From DAOUCP01 sp034432155 (GTDB lineage Bacteria; Chloroflexota; Anaerolineae; Epilineales; Epilineaceae), in assembly GCA_034432155.1 (NCBI GenBank), contig DAOUCP010000105.1:1-13784 (forward strand): a stretch of DNA of 13,784 nucleotides, read 5' to 3'. Below the pieces are notes generated by a model, which saw only the letters and a list, made by a program, of their open reading frames with translations, was not told where the DNA came from and did no database searches. The translations under genes were made by a program, and so were the position numbers. Shown here piece by piece: positions 6,127 through 13,308 of the stretch. How positions within the stretch are numbered: position 1 is the stretch's first letter; every line of letters begins with the position of its first letter.

Positions 6127-7544
6127 GCGACTACCACGAGACTTACCAGAGCGCGTTCAGTTGGCGCTACGGCTCGCCGGCCATGCGGCGGCTATGGAGC
6201 GAGGCACACCGCCGTCGCCTCATGCGCCGCGTGTGGCTGGCGCTGGCCGAAGCCCAGCATGCCGCAGGCATTGTGGCCGACGATCAGCTGGCCGAACTGC
6301 GCCGCACGGCGGAGGCCATCGACATCGACCGCGCTGGCGAGATCGAAGCCGTCACCCACCATGACGTCATGGCCGAGCTGCGTGCCTGGGCCGAGCAAGC
6401 GCCGCGCGGTGGCGCCATCCTGCATCTGGGCGCCACCAGTGCCGACATCACCGACAACGTGGACGCCCTGCGCTTGCGTCACGGCCTGCAGTTACTGCGC
6501 GAGCCCCTGACCGGCACCATAGCGGCCCTTGCCGATCGAGTCGATGAGACAGCGGACTTGGTGACGCTGGGATGGACCCACCTGCAGCCCGCCGCGCCGA
6601 CCACCGTCGGCTATCGCCTGGCGAGCTCGCTCCAGGATTTCCTCCACGATCTTGAGCTCTTGGATTTCGTGAGCCATCGCCTGACCGGCAAGGGCTTCAA
6701 GGGCGCCGTCGGCACCTCCGCCAGCTATGCAGCGCTGGTGGAGGACCGGGGGCTCACCCCGGCCGAGCTAGAGGCCGACGCCATGCGCCGCCTGGGGTTG
6801 CGCGCCGCCACCGTGACCACCCAGGTCTATCCTCGCAAGACCGACTGGTTGGTCCTGACGGTGCTGGCCGGCAGCGCCGCCACGGCCGCCCGCTTCGCCT
6901 TCAACCTCCGCCTCCTGCAGAGCCCGCCGTTCGGCGAGTGGTCGGAGCCGTTCGCTCGGGATCAAGTAGGATCCACCGCTATGCCGTGGAAGCGCAACCC
7001 GATCTCGGCCGAGAATGTTTGCTCGCTCGCGCGTCTTGTCGCCATGCTGCCGGCCGTGGCCTGGCAGAATGAGGCCAACTCGCTCTTGGAGCGCACCCTC
7101 GATGACTCTGCCAACCGGCGAACGCTCCTTCCCGAGGCCTTCCTGGCCAGCGACGAGATCTTGCAGCGGACGCGCCGGCTGGCTGCGCACCTGGTCATCG
7201 ATGGTGCCGCCATCGGCCGCACCATCGAGCGCTATGGACCGTTTGCCGCGGTCGAACGGCTCCTGGTTCTCGGCGCCGCCGCCGGTGGCGACCGCCAGGA
7301 ACTTCACGAGCGGCTGCGCCAGCACAGCATGGCCGCCTGGCAGGCAGTGAGCGAGGGTCTGCCCAACCCATTGGTGGCTCTGGTCTCCGAGGACGAGCTC
7401 ATCCGCCGCTACCTGCCGGCAAGCACCATCGAGGCCTTGCTGGCGCATCCCGAGGCCTACGTCGGCGACGCGCCTCAGCGCGCCCGAGCCATGGCGGCCA
7501 CGGCGCGCACCACACTGCGCCAGGCCGGCGTCTTGACCCCCTGA
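6123..7544 (+). CDS. purB: Adenylosuccinate lyase, animal-type subfamily
   Basis: This enzyme removes fumarate from SAICAR and from adenylosuccinate, two steps of purine synthesis in the cytoplasm. The protein has 473 residues. Fumarase/aspartase superfamily motifs are clear: HHDVMAEL (about 79-86), HLGATSADITDN (101-112), THLQPAAPTTVGYR (152-165, with the likely catalytic histidine His153) and the signature loop GSTAMPWKRNP (283-293). ERTLDDSANRR at 323-333 followed by LPEAFL, and the Tyr/Ser-rich N-terminus SAFSWRYGSPAM, resemble human ADSL more than the shorter Bacillus-type PurB. ATG 6123 forms an ATGA overlap with the pbpA stop. The frame is open further upstream within pbpA, but the N-terminal homology begins right at this ATG. 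The end of the gene carries the promoter for the next gene. No other pur gene is near. Confidence 0.95.
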   Translation: MSDYHETYQSAFSWRYGSPAMRRLWSEAHRRRLMRRVWLALAEAQHAAGIVADDQLAELRRTAEAIDIDRAGEIEAVTHHDVMAELRAWAEQAPRGGAILHLGATSADITDNVDALRLRHGLQLLREPLTGTIAALADRVDETADLVTLGWTHLQPAAPTTVGYRLASSLQDFLHDLELLDFVSHRLTGKGFKGAVGTSASYAALVEDRGLTPAELEADAMRRLGLRAATVTTQVYPRKTDWLVLTVLAGSAATAARFAFNLRLLQSPPFGEWSEPFARDQVGSTAMPWKRNPISAENVCSLARLVAMLPAVAWQNEANSLLERTLDDSANRRTLLPEAFLASDEILQRTRRLAAHLVIDGAAIGRTIERYGPFAAVERLLVLGAAAGGDRQELHERLRQHSMAAWQAVSEGLPNPLVALVSEDELIRRYLPASTIEALLAHPEAYVGDAPQRARAMAATARTTLRQAGVLTP

Positions 7545-7560
7545 GGGCAGGCGGTATACT
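7533..7560 (+). promoter_or_regulatory. Sigma-70-type promoter of the subtilase gene
   Basis: TTGACC (7533-7538) and TATACT (7555-7560) are separated by 16 bases, the best promoter match in the window. The -35 box lies within the last codons of purB and the stop codon falls in the spacer. Transcription would start near 7567 and leave a leader of about 58 bases. That leader contains an inverted repeat (TTGCCG 7588-7593, CGGCAA 7605-7610) directly before the ribosome site. No terminator is seen between purB and this promoter. Confidence 0.7.
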
Positions 7561-7611
7561 GCGGCCTCGGGGCGGCTGGCGGCAGCCTTGCCGGTTGCCC
7601 GGAGCGGCAAT

Positions 7612-7621
7612 AGAGGAGGGG
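7612..7621 (+). promoter_or_regulatory. Strong ribosome-binding site that sets the subtilase start
   Basis: AGAGGAGGGG lies directly before ATG 7625, with GGAGG five bases from the start codon. An in-frame TTG at 7595 would add ten non-signal residues but lacks such a site and would lie in the leader hairpin, so ATG 7625 is preferred. Confidence 0.75.
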
Positions 7622-7624
7622 AGA

Positions 7625-10600
7625 ATGGTCAAGGCAAGGATCCTCATAAGCACAGCTGGGCTCTTGCTGGTGGCGTTCGGACAGCCAATGCTGCACGCGG
7701 CCCAGGGAAGCTCGGCCGTCGCGACGGACGTGGGCCGCGGGGGCACGACGGGCTTGTCCCCTCGCCTGATCGTCGAACTGAGCTCGCCACCGTTGGTCGA
7801 GTGGGCGGTCGACCGTGAACCGGGAGGAATGCCGGGCGCCAGGAGCCAGACGGCGCTTTGGCACCCCGGCGGCAGACTGGCGCTGGCGGCACCGGCGGCC
7901 GTCCAGTACGAGCAGCAGTTGGCCGCCGAGCAGGCTTCCTTCTTGACGCAGCTGTCCCGCGCGGTACCGGAAGCTGCCCTGGCAACGTACGTCGATGAGC
8001 GCGGCCAACGGCAGCCGCTCCAGTACCGGCTGTTGTTCAACGGCGTCGTGGTCGACGCCGGGAGCCCATCGAACCTGCCGACGGTTGAGCCGCGCATCGC
8101 GGCGCTGGCCGGCGTGAAGGCCGTGTACCGTGATCTGCCGCATGAGCCAGCGCTGTATGCCAGCTTGCCGTTGATCGGTGCGCCGGAGGCGTGGAGCGTG
8201 CCGGCCATCGGTGGCCAGGCCAGCGCCGGGCGGGGAATCAAGATCGCATCGCTGGATGGCGGGCTGCGCCGCGACGCGCCGATGTTCGACGGCCGGGGAT
8301 ACCGCTATCCGGCCGGTTTCCCCAAGGGTGACAGCCGCAATACGAACGGCAAGATCATCGCCAGCCGCGCCTACTTCCGCGACTGGGATCCGCCGCGCCG
8401 GACCGACGCCGAGTCATGGCCAGGCCCGTACAGCACATCGCATGGCCTGCACACCGCCTCGACGGCTGCCGGCATTCCCGTGCAGGCCAGCTACTACGGC
8501 GTCACCGAGACGCTGAGTGGCGTGGCGCCTGGCGCTTACTTGATGAGCTATCGGGTCTTCTACCCTAGCGTCAACGGCATCGGCTCCATGTTCTCGGCAG
8601 AAGGCATCGCTGCCCTGGAGGACATCGTCCGCGACGGGGCGGACATCGTGAACAACTCATGGGGTGCCGGCCCATTCAGCTCTGGTGGGCCCGGCGATCC
8701 GCTCGACGAGGCGCTGGTGAACGCCTGGCGGGCTGGCCTGTTCGTCACCATGTCGCAAGGCAATGCCGGCCCCCATCCGGGCACCGGCGACCACCCCTCG
8801 GCGGAGTACATCAACGTCGCCAACACCAGCACCAGCGGCGCCTTCTGGATTGGCTATGTGGAGGCCACGGCACCGGCACCCGTCCCCGAGATGCTGCAAC
8901 GCGTCGCCTATGTCAGCGCCTCGTTTGGCCGGCAACTGGAACCCGGTCAATCGTTCGGCCCGCTGCCCTATCTACCGGCTGCGGCAGTCGACGCGGCCAA
9001 TGCCGAGGGCTGTCAAGCCTGGCCAGAGGGCAGCTTCCGCGGCAAGGTGGCGTTGATCCGTCGCGGCGCCTGCGAGTTTGGCGTCAAGGCGTTGCGTGCC
9101 GAAGAGGCCGGGGCAGAAGGGATCATCATTTACAACCATGCCGCAGGCGGCGACGATCTGGTCAGCATGGCGCCGGGAGAGGTCGGCAGTCAGGTCACGG
9201 TGAGTGCCGTCTTCATCGGCAACTCGGCAGGCGAAGCGCTCCTTGCCTGGCACGCCGACCATCCGGCGGCCGAGCTGGCCATCCGCAACCTGGCCATGCA
9301 GATCGGGAACATCCCTGACGTCGTAGATGCTGGCAGCAGCCGCGGCCCGGCGGTCGGCAACCGCCTGAAGCCGGACATCGCCGCCCCGGGCACCAACATC
9401 CTGGCACAAGGCTACGGCCCCGGCGAGGGCGAAGTCGTTCACCTGGGGTTCGGCGAGGCATCGGGTACGAGCATGGCCGCGCCGCATGTCTCGGGGGCTG
9501 CGGCCCTGGTGCGCCAAGCGCATCCGAGCTGGTCCAACGATTGGATCAAGTCGGCGCTGATGAGCACCGCGCGTTTCACCGATGTTTACCGCCACGACGG
9601 CTTACCGGCGCAACCGCTGGACATCGGTGCTGGACGAGTGGACGTCGCCCGGGCTTTGGATCCGGGCATCATCCTGGACCCGCCGAGCCTCAGCTTCGGG
9701 CGGGTGATTACCGGCGCCACGCCGACCATCACCCTGACGCTGACCAGTGTGAGCGACGAGGTCGAGACGTACGTGGTGGACAGCGTGTACACGAAAGACA
9801 GCTTCACCGAGACGAGTCGGGTGGCTGGCCTTGCCGTGAATACGAATACCGTGCGGCTGGCGCCAGGGGAGCAGGCGACGGTCGTGGTCTCCTGGCAGAC
9901 CGCTCTGGCCCGCGGCAGCGGCGACAACCAGGGCTACCTGACGCTGACCGGCTCCCGCCACACGGTGCATCTGCCTGCCTGGGTGCGGATCGTCGAACCG
10001 CCGGTCGGTCTACGGATTCTGCTCATCGACAACGATGGCAGCAGCCTGCCGCCGGTGGTGCTCACAGCGGCCGGAGTGGAGGAGCCTTTTGTTGACTACC
10101 AGGGTGTCTACACCCGATCGCTGGCCGCCGAGGGGTATGGCTTCGATGTCTGGGATGCGGACGCGCAGAGCGGCTTCGCCCCATCGACGCTGCCCGACAT
10201 CGCCACGCTCAGCCGCTATCCGCTGATCGTCTACCAGACGGGCGACAACCACCTGGCGGACGCCGACACGCCGGGCTTCTCGACCCCACCAACGGACGCC
10301 GACATGATGCGGCTGGTGGAGTACCTTAACGACGGCGGGCGCCTGCTAGCCTTTGGCCAGGACTTCTCCTCGGTGCTCGGCCTGCCAAGCGTCAGCCCCT
10401 GGCTGTATGGGGTCGCCATTGGCGCCCAGTTCGTGCAGGACAGTGTGACCGGCGGGGTTGTCCTTACCCAGACGCATCAAGTGATCACCGGCCTGCCTGG
10501 AACACCCTTCGCCAACCTCAGTGTGGACTTGAGTGCCTTGGGCGATGGCGCCGGCAACCAGGCGTTCGTGGACGAAGTGGTTCCGTCGCCCGGCGCCGAG

Positions 10601-11146
10601 GGTCTCATGAAGTACGCGCTGCCGGGGACGGTCCGCGCGGGAGGCGTGGTTGCCCTAGCCAGTCGGGACGGTCCCACCCTGGAACGGCCGACGATCACCT
10701 GGCCTGGCCGCACCATGCACTTCGCCTTCGGCCTGGAGGGCATCAACGAGGATACCGGCTTTGGCACTCGCAGCGAGCTCATTCTGCTGGCGACGAGCTG
10801 GCTCCTCGACAGCCCCGAGGCAGCGATCGAAGCCCAGGTGCACCCCGTCGGCGCGGTGTCGTACTTCACGCCTACCCTCCGATCCGCCGAGGGCGGTCAA
10901 CTCGTGGCCCAGCGTTGGGACTTTGGGGACGGCACCCTGCCCACCGAGCTGGCGGAAGTCGGTATCAGCCCTGCGGGTCACACCTACCAGCAGCCCGGGT
11001 GCTACCTTGTGCGGGCCGAATTGCACGACACATACGGCACCGTCGTGCTGGCCGAGCGCGCGATCGAGGTGCCGCCGCGACCCATGCCCAGCCTGCCAGC
11101 CCTGTACTTGCCGTGGGCCGGTCGGGAAGCACAACTGGGACCGTAG
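7625..11146 (+). CDS. Secreted subtilisin-family (S8) serine protease with PA, GATase-like and PKD regions
   Basis: A predicted exported protease of 1173 residues. A signal peptide spans residues 1-26 (KAR then ILISTAGLLLVAFGQPMLHAA). A propeptide resembling inhibitor I9 lies at about 133-178 (YRLLFNGVVV to GVKAVYRDL). The catalytic triad is Asp211 (IASLDGG), His273 (TSHGLHTASTAAG) and Ser616 (ASGTSMAAPHVSG); the oxyanion Asn is Asn380 (SQGNAG). A protease-associated (PA) domain is inserted at about 445-540, as in plant subtilases. After the catalytic domain (to about 680) come a beta-rich region of abnormal-spindle/Fn3 style (685-790), a flavodoxin-like region resembling class I glutamine amidotransferase folds (about 797-1060, LRILLIDNDG to TSWLLDS), and a PKD-like domain (1072-1150, WDFGDG). 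The protein ends LYLPWAG plus ten residues. The Asp motif has Gly where Thr/Ser is usual, and HGLH replaces HGTH. Activity looks likely but is untested. The substrate is unknown. Confidence 0.9.
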   Translation: MVKARILISTAGLLLVAFGQPMLHAAQGSSAVATDVGRGGTTGLSPRLIVELSSPPLVEWAVDREPGGMPGARSQTALWHPGGRLALAAPAAVQYEQQLAAEQASFLTQLSRAVPEAALATYVDERGQRQPLQYRLLFNGVVVDAGSPSNLPTVEPRIAALAGVKAVYRDLPHEPALYASLPLIGAPEAWSVPAIGGQASAGRGIKIASLDGGLRRDAPMFDGRGYRYPAGFPKGDSRNTNGKIIASRAYFRDWDPPRRTDAESWPGPYSTSHGLHTASTAAGIPVQASYYGVTETLSGVAPGAYLMSYRVFYPSVNGIGSMFSAEGIAALEDIVRDGADIVNNSWGAGPFSSGGPGDPLDEALVNAWRAGLFVTMSQGNAGPHPGTGDHPSAEYINVANTSTSGAFWIGYVEATAPAPVPEMLQRVAYVSASFGRQLEPGQSFGPLPYLPAAAVDAANAEGCQAWPEGSFRGKVALIRRGACEFGVKALRAEEAGAEGIIIYNHAAGGDDLVSMAPGEVGSQVTVSAVFIGNSAGEALLAWHADHPAAELAIRNLAMQIGNIPDVVDAGSSRGPAVGNRLKPDIAAPGTNILAQGYGPGEGEVVHLGFGEASGTSMAAPHVSGAAALVRQAHPSWSNDWIKSALMSTARFTDVYRHDGLPAQPLDIGAGRVDVARALDPGIILDPPSLSFGRVITGATPTITLTLTSVSDEVETYVVDSVYTKDSFTETSRVAGLAVNTNTVRLAPGEQATVVVSWQTALARGSGDNQGYLTLTGSRHTVHLPAWVRIVEPPVGLRILLIDNDGSSLPPVVLTAAGVEEPFVDYQGVYTRSLAAEGYGFDVWDADAQSGFAPSTLPDIATLSRYPLIVYQTGDNHLADADTPGFSTPPTDADMMRLVEYLNDGGRLLAFGQDFSSVLGLPSVSPWLYGVAIGAQFVQDSVTGGVVLTQTHQVITGLPGTPFANLSVDLSALGDGAGNQAFVDEVVPSPGAEGLMKYALPGTVRAGGVVALASRDGPTLERPTITWPGRTMHFAFGLEGINEDTGFGTRSELILLATSWLLDSPEAAIEAQVHPVGAVSYFTPTLRSAEGGQLVAQRWDFGDGTLPTELAEVGISPAGHTYQQPGCYLVRAELHDTYGTVVLAERAIEVPPRPMPSLPALYLPWAGREAQLGP

Positions 11147-11168
11147 CCAGACGCAGGCGAGCGACAGC

Positions 11169-12479
11169 GTGGATTCGCCACGGCGCGTGGATCTCGGCTT
11201 GGCGCTGGCGGGCGAGTCCCTTCGGGCAATCGAGCAAGTCGCCGAGGTCGCCGCCCACCAGGGCACAGCCGTCTACCTCGTGGGCGGCGTGCCGCGGGAT
11301 CTCCTGCTCGGCGTGGCACCAGGTCCGGACATCGATATCGTCGTAGAGGGCGATGCCGAGGCCCTGGCCCAGCAGGTCGCGGCACGTCACGGGGGCGAGG
11401 TCCGCGCTCATCGGCGCTTCGGCACGGCCAAGTGGATTCGACCATCGCTGACCATCGACCTGGTGTCCGCCCGCTCTGAGCACTATGTTGCGCCCACGGC
11501 ATTGCCAACAGTGCAGCTTGGCTCGCTGCGCAGCGATCTGCAACGTCGTGACTTCACCATCAACACCATCGCCATCGACCTTCATCCTGAGCGGGTAGGC
11601 CAGGTGGTGGACACCTTCGGCGGGCTTGCCGATCTGAACAGTCGCCGCATCCGGGTCTTGCATGAGCGTAGCTTTATCGACGACCCAACCCGCATCCTGC
11701 GAGCCCTTCGTCTTGCCCAACGGCTGGGCTTCACCTTGGGGCCCCGCACGGCCGAGCTCATTCCCGAGGCCGTCGGCCTGTTGCGGCATCTGTCCGGCCA
11801 GCGCCTGCTGGCCGAACTGCTGCAGCTAGGTAACGAACCCGACCCCCAGGCGACGCTGGAGGCGCTGGCCACCCACGGTGTACTGGAGGCCATCGAACCG
11901 GGGTTGCTGCCGGGCAGACGCACGGGAGCGTTGCTCGATGCCTTGCCAGCCGCTTGGGCGTTCTGGCAGCGCCTGCCTCAGGGGGCAAGCCTGGCCGCCC
12001 AGCCGGCGGCCGAACACCGGCTGGTGCTCTGGTTGCTCGAGCAGGAACCAACCGTCGCCGTCCGCACGGCACGCCGCCTCTGTGTCGCCGGCCGGTGGCT
12101 ACGACTGGTGGAAGCGGTATTGTACGTGCGGCATCGCTGCGACTTGCTGGCGAAAGCCCAGGCATCGGCCAGTGGCATCTGGGCTGCACTTCATGCCGTA
12201 GCACCGGAGGCCATCCTGCTGGCTTGGCTGAGCAGCTCCGAGCCATTGCGGCGCCGGCACTTGTTGCGCTATGGTGCCGAGCTGGTGGCCATCCAACCGC
12301 TCATCCGCGCTGCCGACCTGGCCGCCCTGGGCATTCCGGCAGGACCGCTCTATCGGACCATCCTCGAGCGCGTGCGGGCGGCTCGCCTCGATGGCCTCGT
12401 GCTATCCCGCGAGGAGGAGCTGGCACTTGCCGTCCGGATCGCCGCCGAGGGTCGGCCGGAGGAGCTCAACCGGCCCTAG
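11169..12479 (+). CDS. tRNA nucleotidyltransferase / poly(A) polymerase family protein
   Basis: A class II nucleotidyltransferase that adds CCA (or A, or CC) to tRNA 3' ends. From GTG 11169 it has 436 residues. Motif A is GGVPRD at 39-44 with PDIDIVVEG at 53-61, giving metal ligands Asp54 and Asp56. The third carboxylate is Asp97 in TIDLVSARSEHY. RRDFTINTIAID at 126-137 and DDPTRILRALRLAQRLGF at 171-188 are the family's nucleotide and neck motifs. The C-terminal half is helical; no HD or CBS domain is recognised, so I cannot say whether it adds CCA or only part of it. The start is set 22 bases after the protease stop with a modest AGGCGAG upstream; GTG 11187 is an alternative. The frame is open upstream inside the protease gene, but conservation begins only after this point. 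It may be co-transcribed with the protease. Confidence 0.92.
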   Translation: MDSPRRVDLGLALAGESLRAIEQVAEVAAHQGTAVYLVGGVPRDLLLGVAPGPDIDIVVEGDAEALAQQVAARHGGEVRAHRRFGTAKWIRPSLTIDLVSARSEHYVAPTALPTVQLGSLRSDLQRRDFTINTIAIDLHPERVGQVVDTFGGLADLNSRRIRVLHERSFIDDPTRILRALRLAQRLGFTLGPRTAELIPEAVGLLRHLSGQRLLAELLQLGNEPDPQATLEALATHGVLEAIEPGLLPGRRTGALLDALPAAWAFWQRLPQGASLAAQPAAEHRLVLWLLEQEPTVAVRTARRLCVAGRWLRLVEAVLYVRHRCDLLAKAQASASGIWAALHAVAPEAILLAWLSSSEPLRRRHLLRYGAELVAIQPLIRAADLAALGIPAGPLYRTILERVRAARLDGLVLSREEELALAVRIAAEGRPEELNRP

Positions 12480-12519
12480 GCCTCCGTTTTCACCCCGCCA
12501 GCCAAGGCCATAGGCAGCG

Positions 12520-12528
12520 TGTTATAAT
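12520..12528 (+). promoter_or_regulatory. Extended -10 promoter of the sigma factor gene
   Basis: TGTTATAAT is a perfect extended -10 (TGnTATAAT). No good -35 is seen at 16-18 bases, which fits an extended -10 promoter read by the housekeeping sigma factor rather than by an ECF-type sigma factor. Transcription would start near 12535, so the leader would be about 13 bases and begin at the ribosome site. Confidence 0.65.
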
Positions 12529-12534
12529 CGCCGC

Positions 12535-12540
12535 GAGGTG
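12535..12540 (+). promoter_or_regulatory. Ribosome-binding site setting the sigma factor start
   Basis: GAGGTG lies seven bases upstream of GTG 12548. Together with the promoter just before it, this rules out the much longer open frame that extends upstream into the previous gene. The nine bases GAGGTGCGC recur at 13237-13245, before the mini-ORF that follows this gene. Confidence 0.7.
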
Positions 12541-12547
12541 CGCCCTT

Positions 12548-13231
12548 GTGACAGTGACGGACGAGCCTGAGCGATCGGCGGCCGGCTGGTCCAACGAAGA
12601 GTGGTTGTCGGCGCTCCGCGACGACGGCCGCCGGCGCGAGGCGGCCATCGAGCAGTTGCGGGGCTACATGCTGCGCGCCATTCTGCTGTACCTGGCGCGC
12701 CAGCGCAGCGACCTTGTCGGCATCGACTTCGGCGAACTCCGCCAGCTCGCCGAAGACTGGGCGCAGCAGGCGCTCATTCAGCTTTTGGAACGCCTGGACA
12801 GTTTCCGGGGCGACAGCAAGTTCACGACGTGGGCCTACCGTGTGGCCATCAACCTAGCCGCCGGCGAGCTGCGCCGCAAGCACTGGGAGAACGTCTCGCT
12901 GGACGTGCTGGTCGGAGAGGAGCTGGCCGAGCCAAGCCTGGCACCGGGGCTGGCCTCGAGTACGCCCGAAGTCCAGCTTACGCGCCAGCAGGTCTGGCAG
13001 ACGCTCCGGACGGTGATTCAGAACGAGCTTACCGAGCGCCAGCGAACGGTGCTGTGGGAGACCGTCGTCCACGGTGTGCCCGTCGAGGTGGTGGCCGAAC
13101 AGCTGGGTACGAACCGCAACAACGTCTACAAGATCCTCCACGATGCGCGGCGCAAGCTCAAGCGGGAGCTCCTGCGTCGCGAATGGCAGACGGAGGAGAT
13201 CCTGGCAGCGTTTGCGTCGGAAGGTACGTAA
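12548..13231 (+). CDS. RNA polymerase sigma-70 family factor, ECF-like
   Basis: A two-domain sigma factor of 227 residues that would direct RNA polymerase to a dedicated set of promoters. Region 2 covers about 30-112, with AEDWAQQALIQLLERLDSF then RGDSKFTTWAYRVAINLAAGELRRK at 87-111 (the -10 binding part). A variable linker runs 113-145. Region 4 covers about 150-208: LTERQRTVLWETVVHG at 161-176 and the helix-turn-helix VEVVAEQLGTNRNNVYKILHDARRKLKREL at 179-208, which contacts the -35. There is no region 3 or 1.1. A 30-residue N-terminal lead with WSNEEWLSALRDDG precedes region 2. The closest named ECF group is not recognised. Its downstream neighbour, a membrane zinc-finger protein, is its likely anti-sigma factor. 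Its own promoter looks like a housekeeping type, so autoregulation is not evident. Confidence 0.9.
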   Translation: MTVTDEPERSAAGWSNEEWLSALRDDGRRREAAIEQLRGYMLRAILLYLARQRSDLVGIDFGELRQLAEDWAQQALIQLLERLDSFRGDSKFTTWAYRVAINLAAGELRRKHWENVSLDVLVGEELAEPSLAPGLASSTPEVQLTRQQVWQTLRTVIQNELTERQRTVLWETVVHGVPVEVVAEQLGTNRNNVYKILHDARRKLKRELLRREWQTEEILAAFASEGT

Positions 13232-13248
13232 GTCGGGAGGTGCGCACG

Positions 13249-13308
13249 ATGTGCCGTAAGACGCCCAGTGCGGCCGCCGTCATAGAGCGTGTAGGACAGT
13301 TGTCATGA
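13249..13308 (+). CDS. Possible 19-residue mini-ORF between sigma factor and anti-sigma factor
   Basis: The frame MCRKTPSAAAVIERVGQLS has a strong ribosome site, GGGAGGTG at 13235-13242, with GGAGG eight bases from its ATG. Its stop overlaps the start of the next gene as ATGA. The next gene has only a moderate AGGA of its own. This is the best supported of the three mini-ORFs in the window: it could be a real small peptide or a translational relay that sets anti-sigma levels. No homology is recognised. Confidence 0.45.
   Translation: MCRKTPSAAAVIERVGQLS

Noticed and set aside
7588..7610. Leader hairpin before the protease as a riboswitch
   Set aside because: The TTGCCG/CGGCAA stem is six pairs with an 11-base loop and matches no riboswitch class known to me; kept only as a note with the promoter.
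10761..11168. N-terminal extension of the tRNA nucleotidyltransferase into the protease gene
   Set aside because: The extension is Ser/Arg/Pro-rich with no family resemblance and overlaps the well-formed PKD-like coding region.
12473..12492. Terminator after the tRNA nucleotidyltransferase (GGCC-CTA-GGCC then GTTTT)
   Set aside because: A four-pair stem with a three-base loop is too weak, and the T-run is short and offset.
11954..12547. N-terminal extension of the sigma factor into the tRNA nucleotidyltransferase gene
   Set aside because: A promoter and a ribosome site lie between 12520 and 12540, and the extension has no domain.
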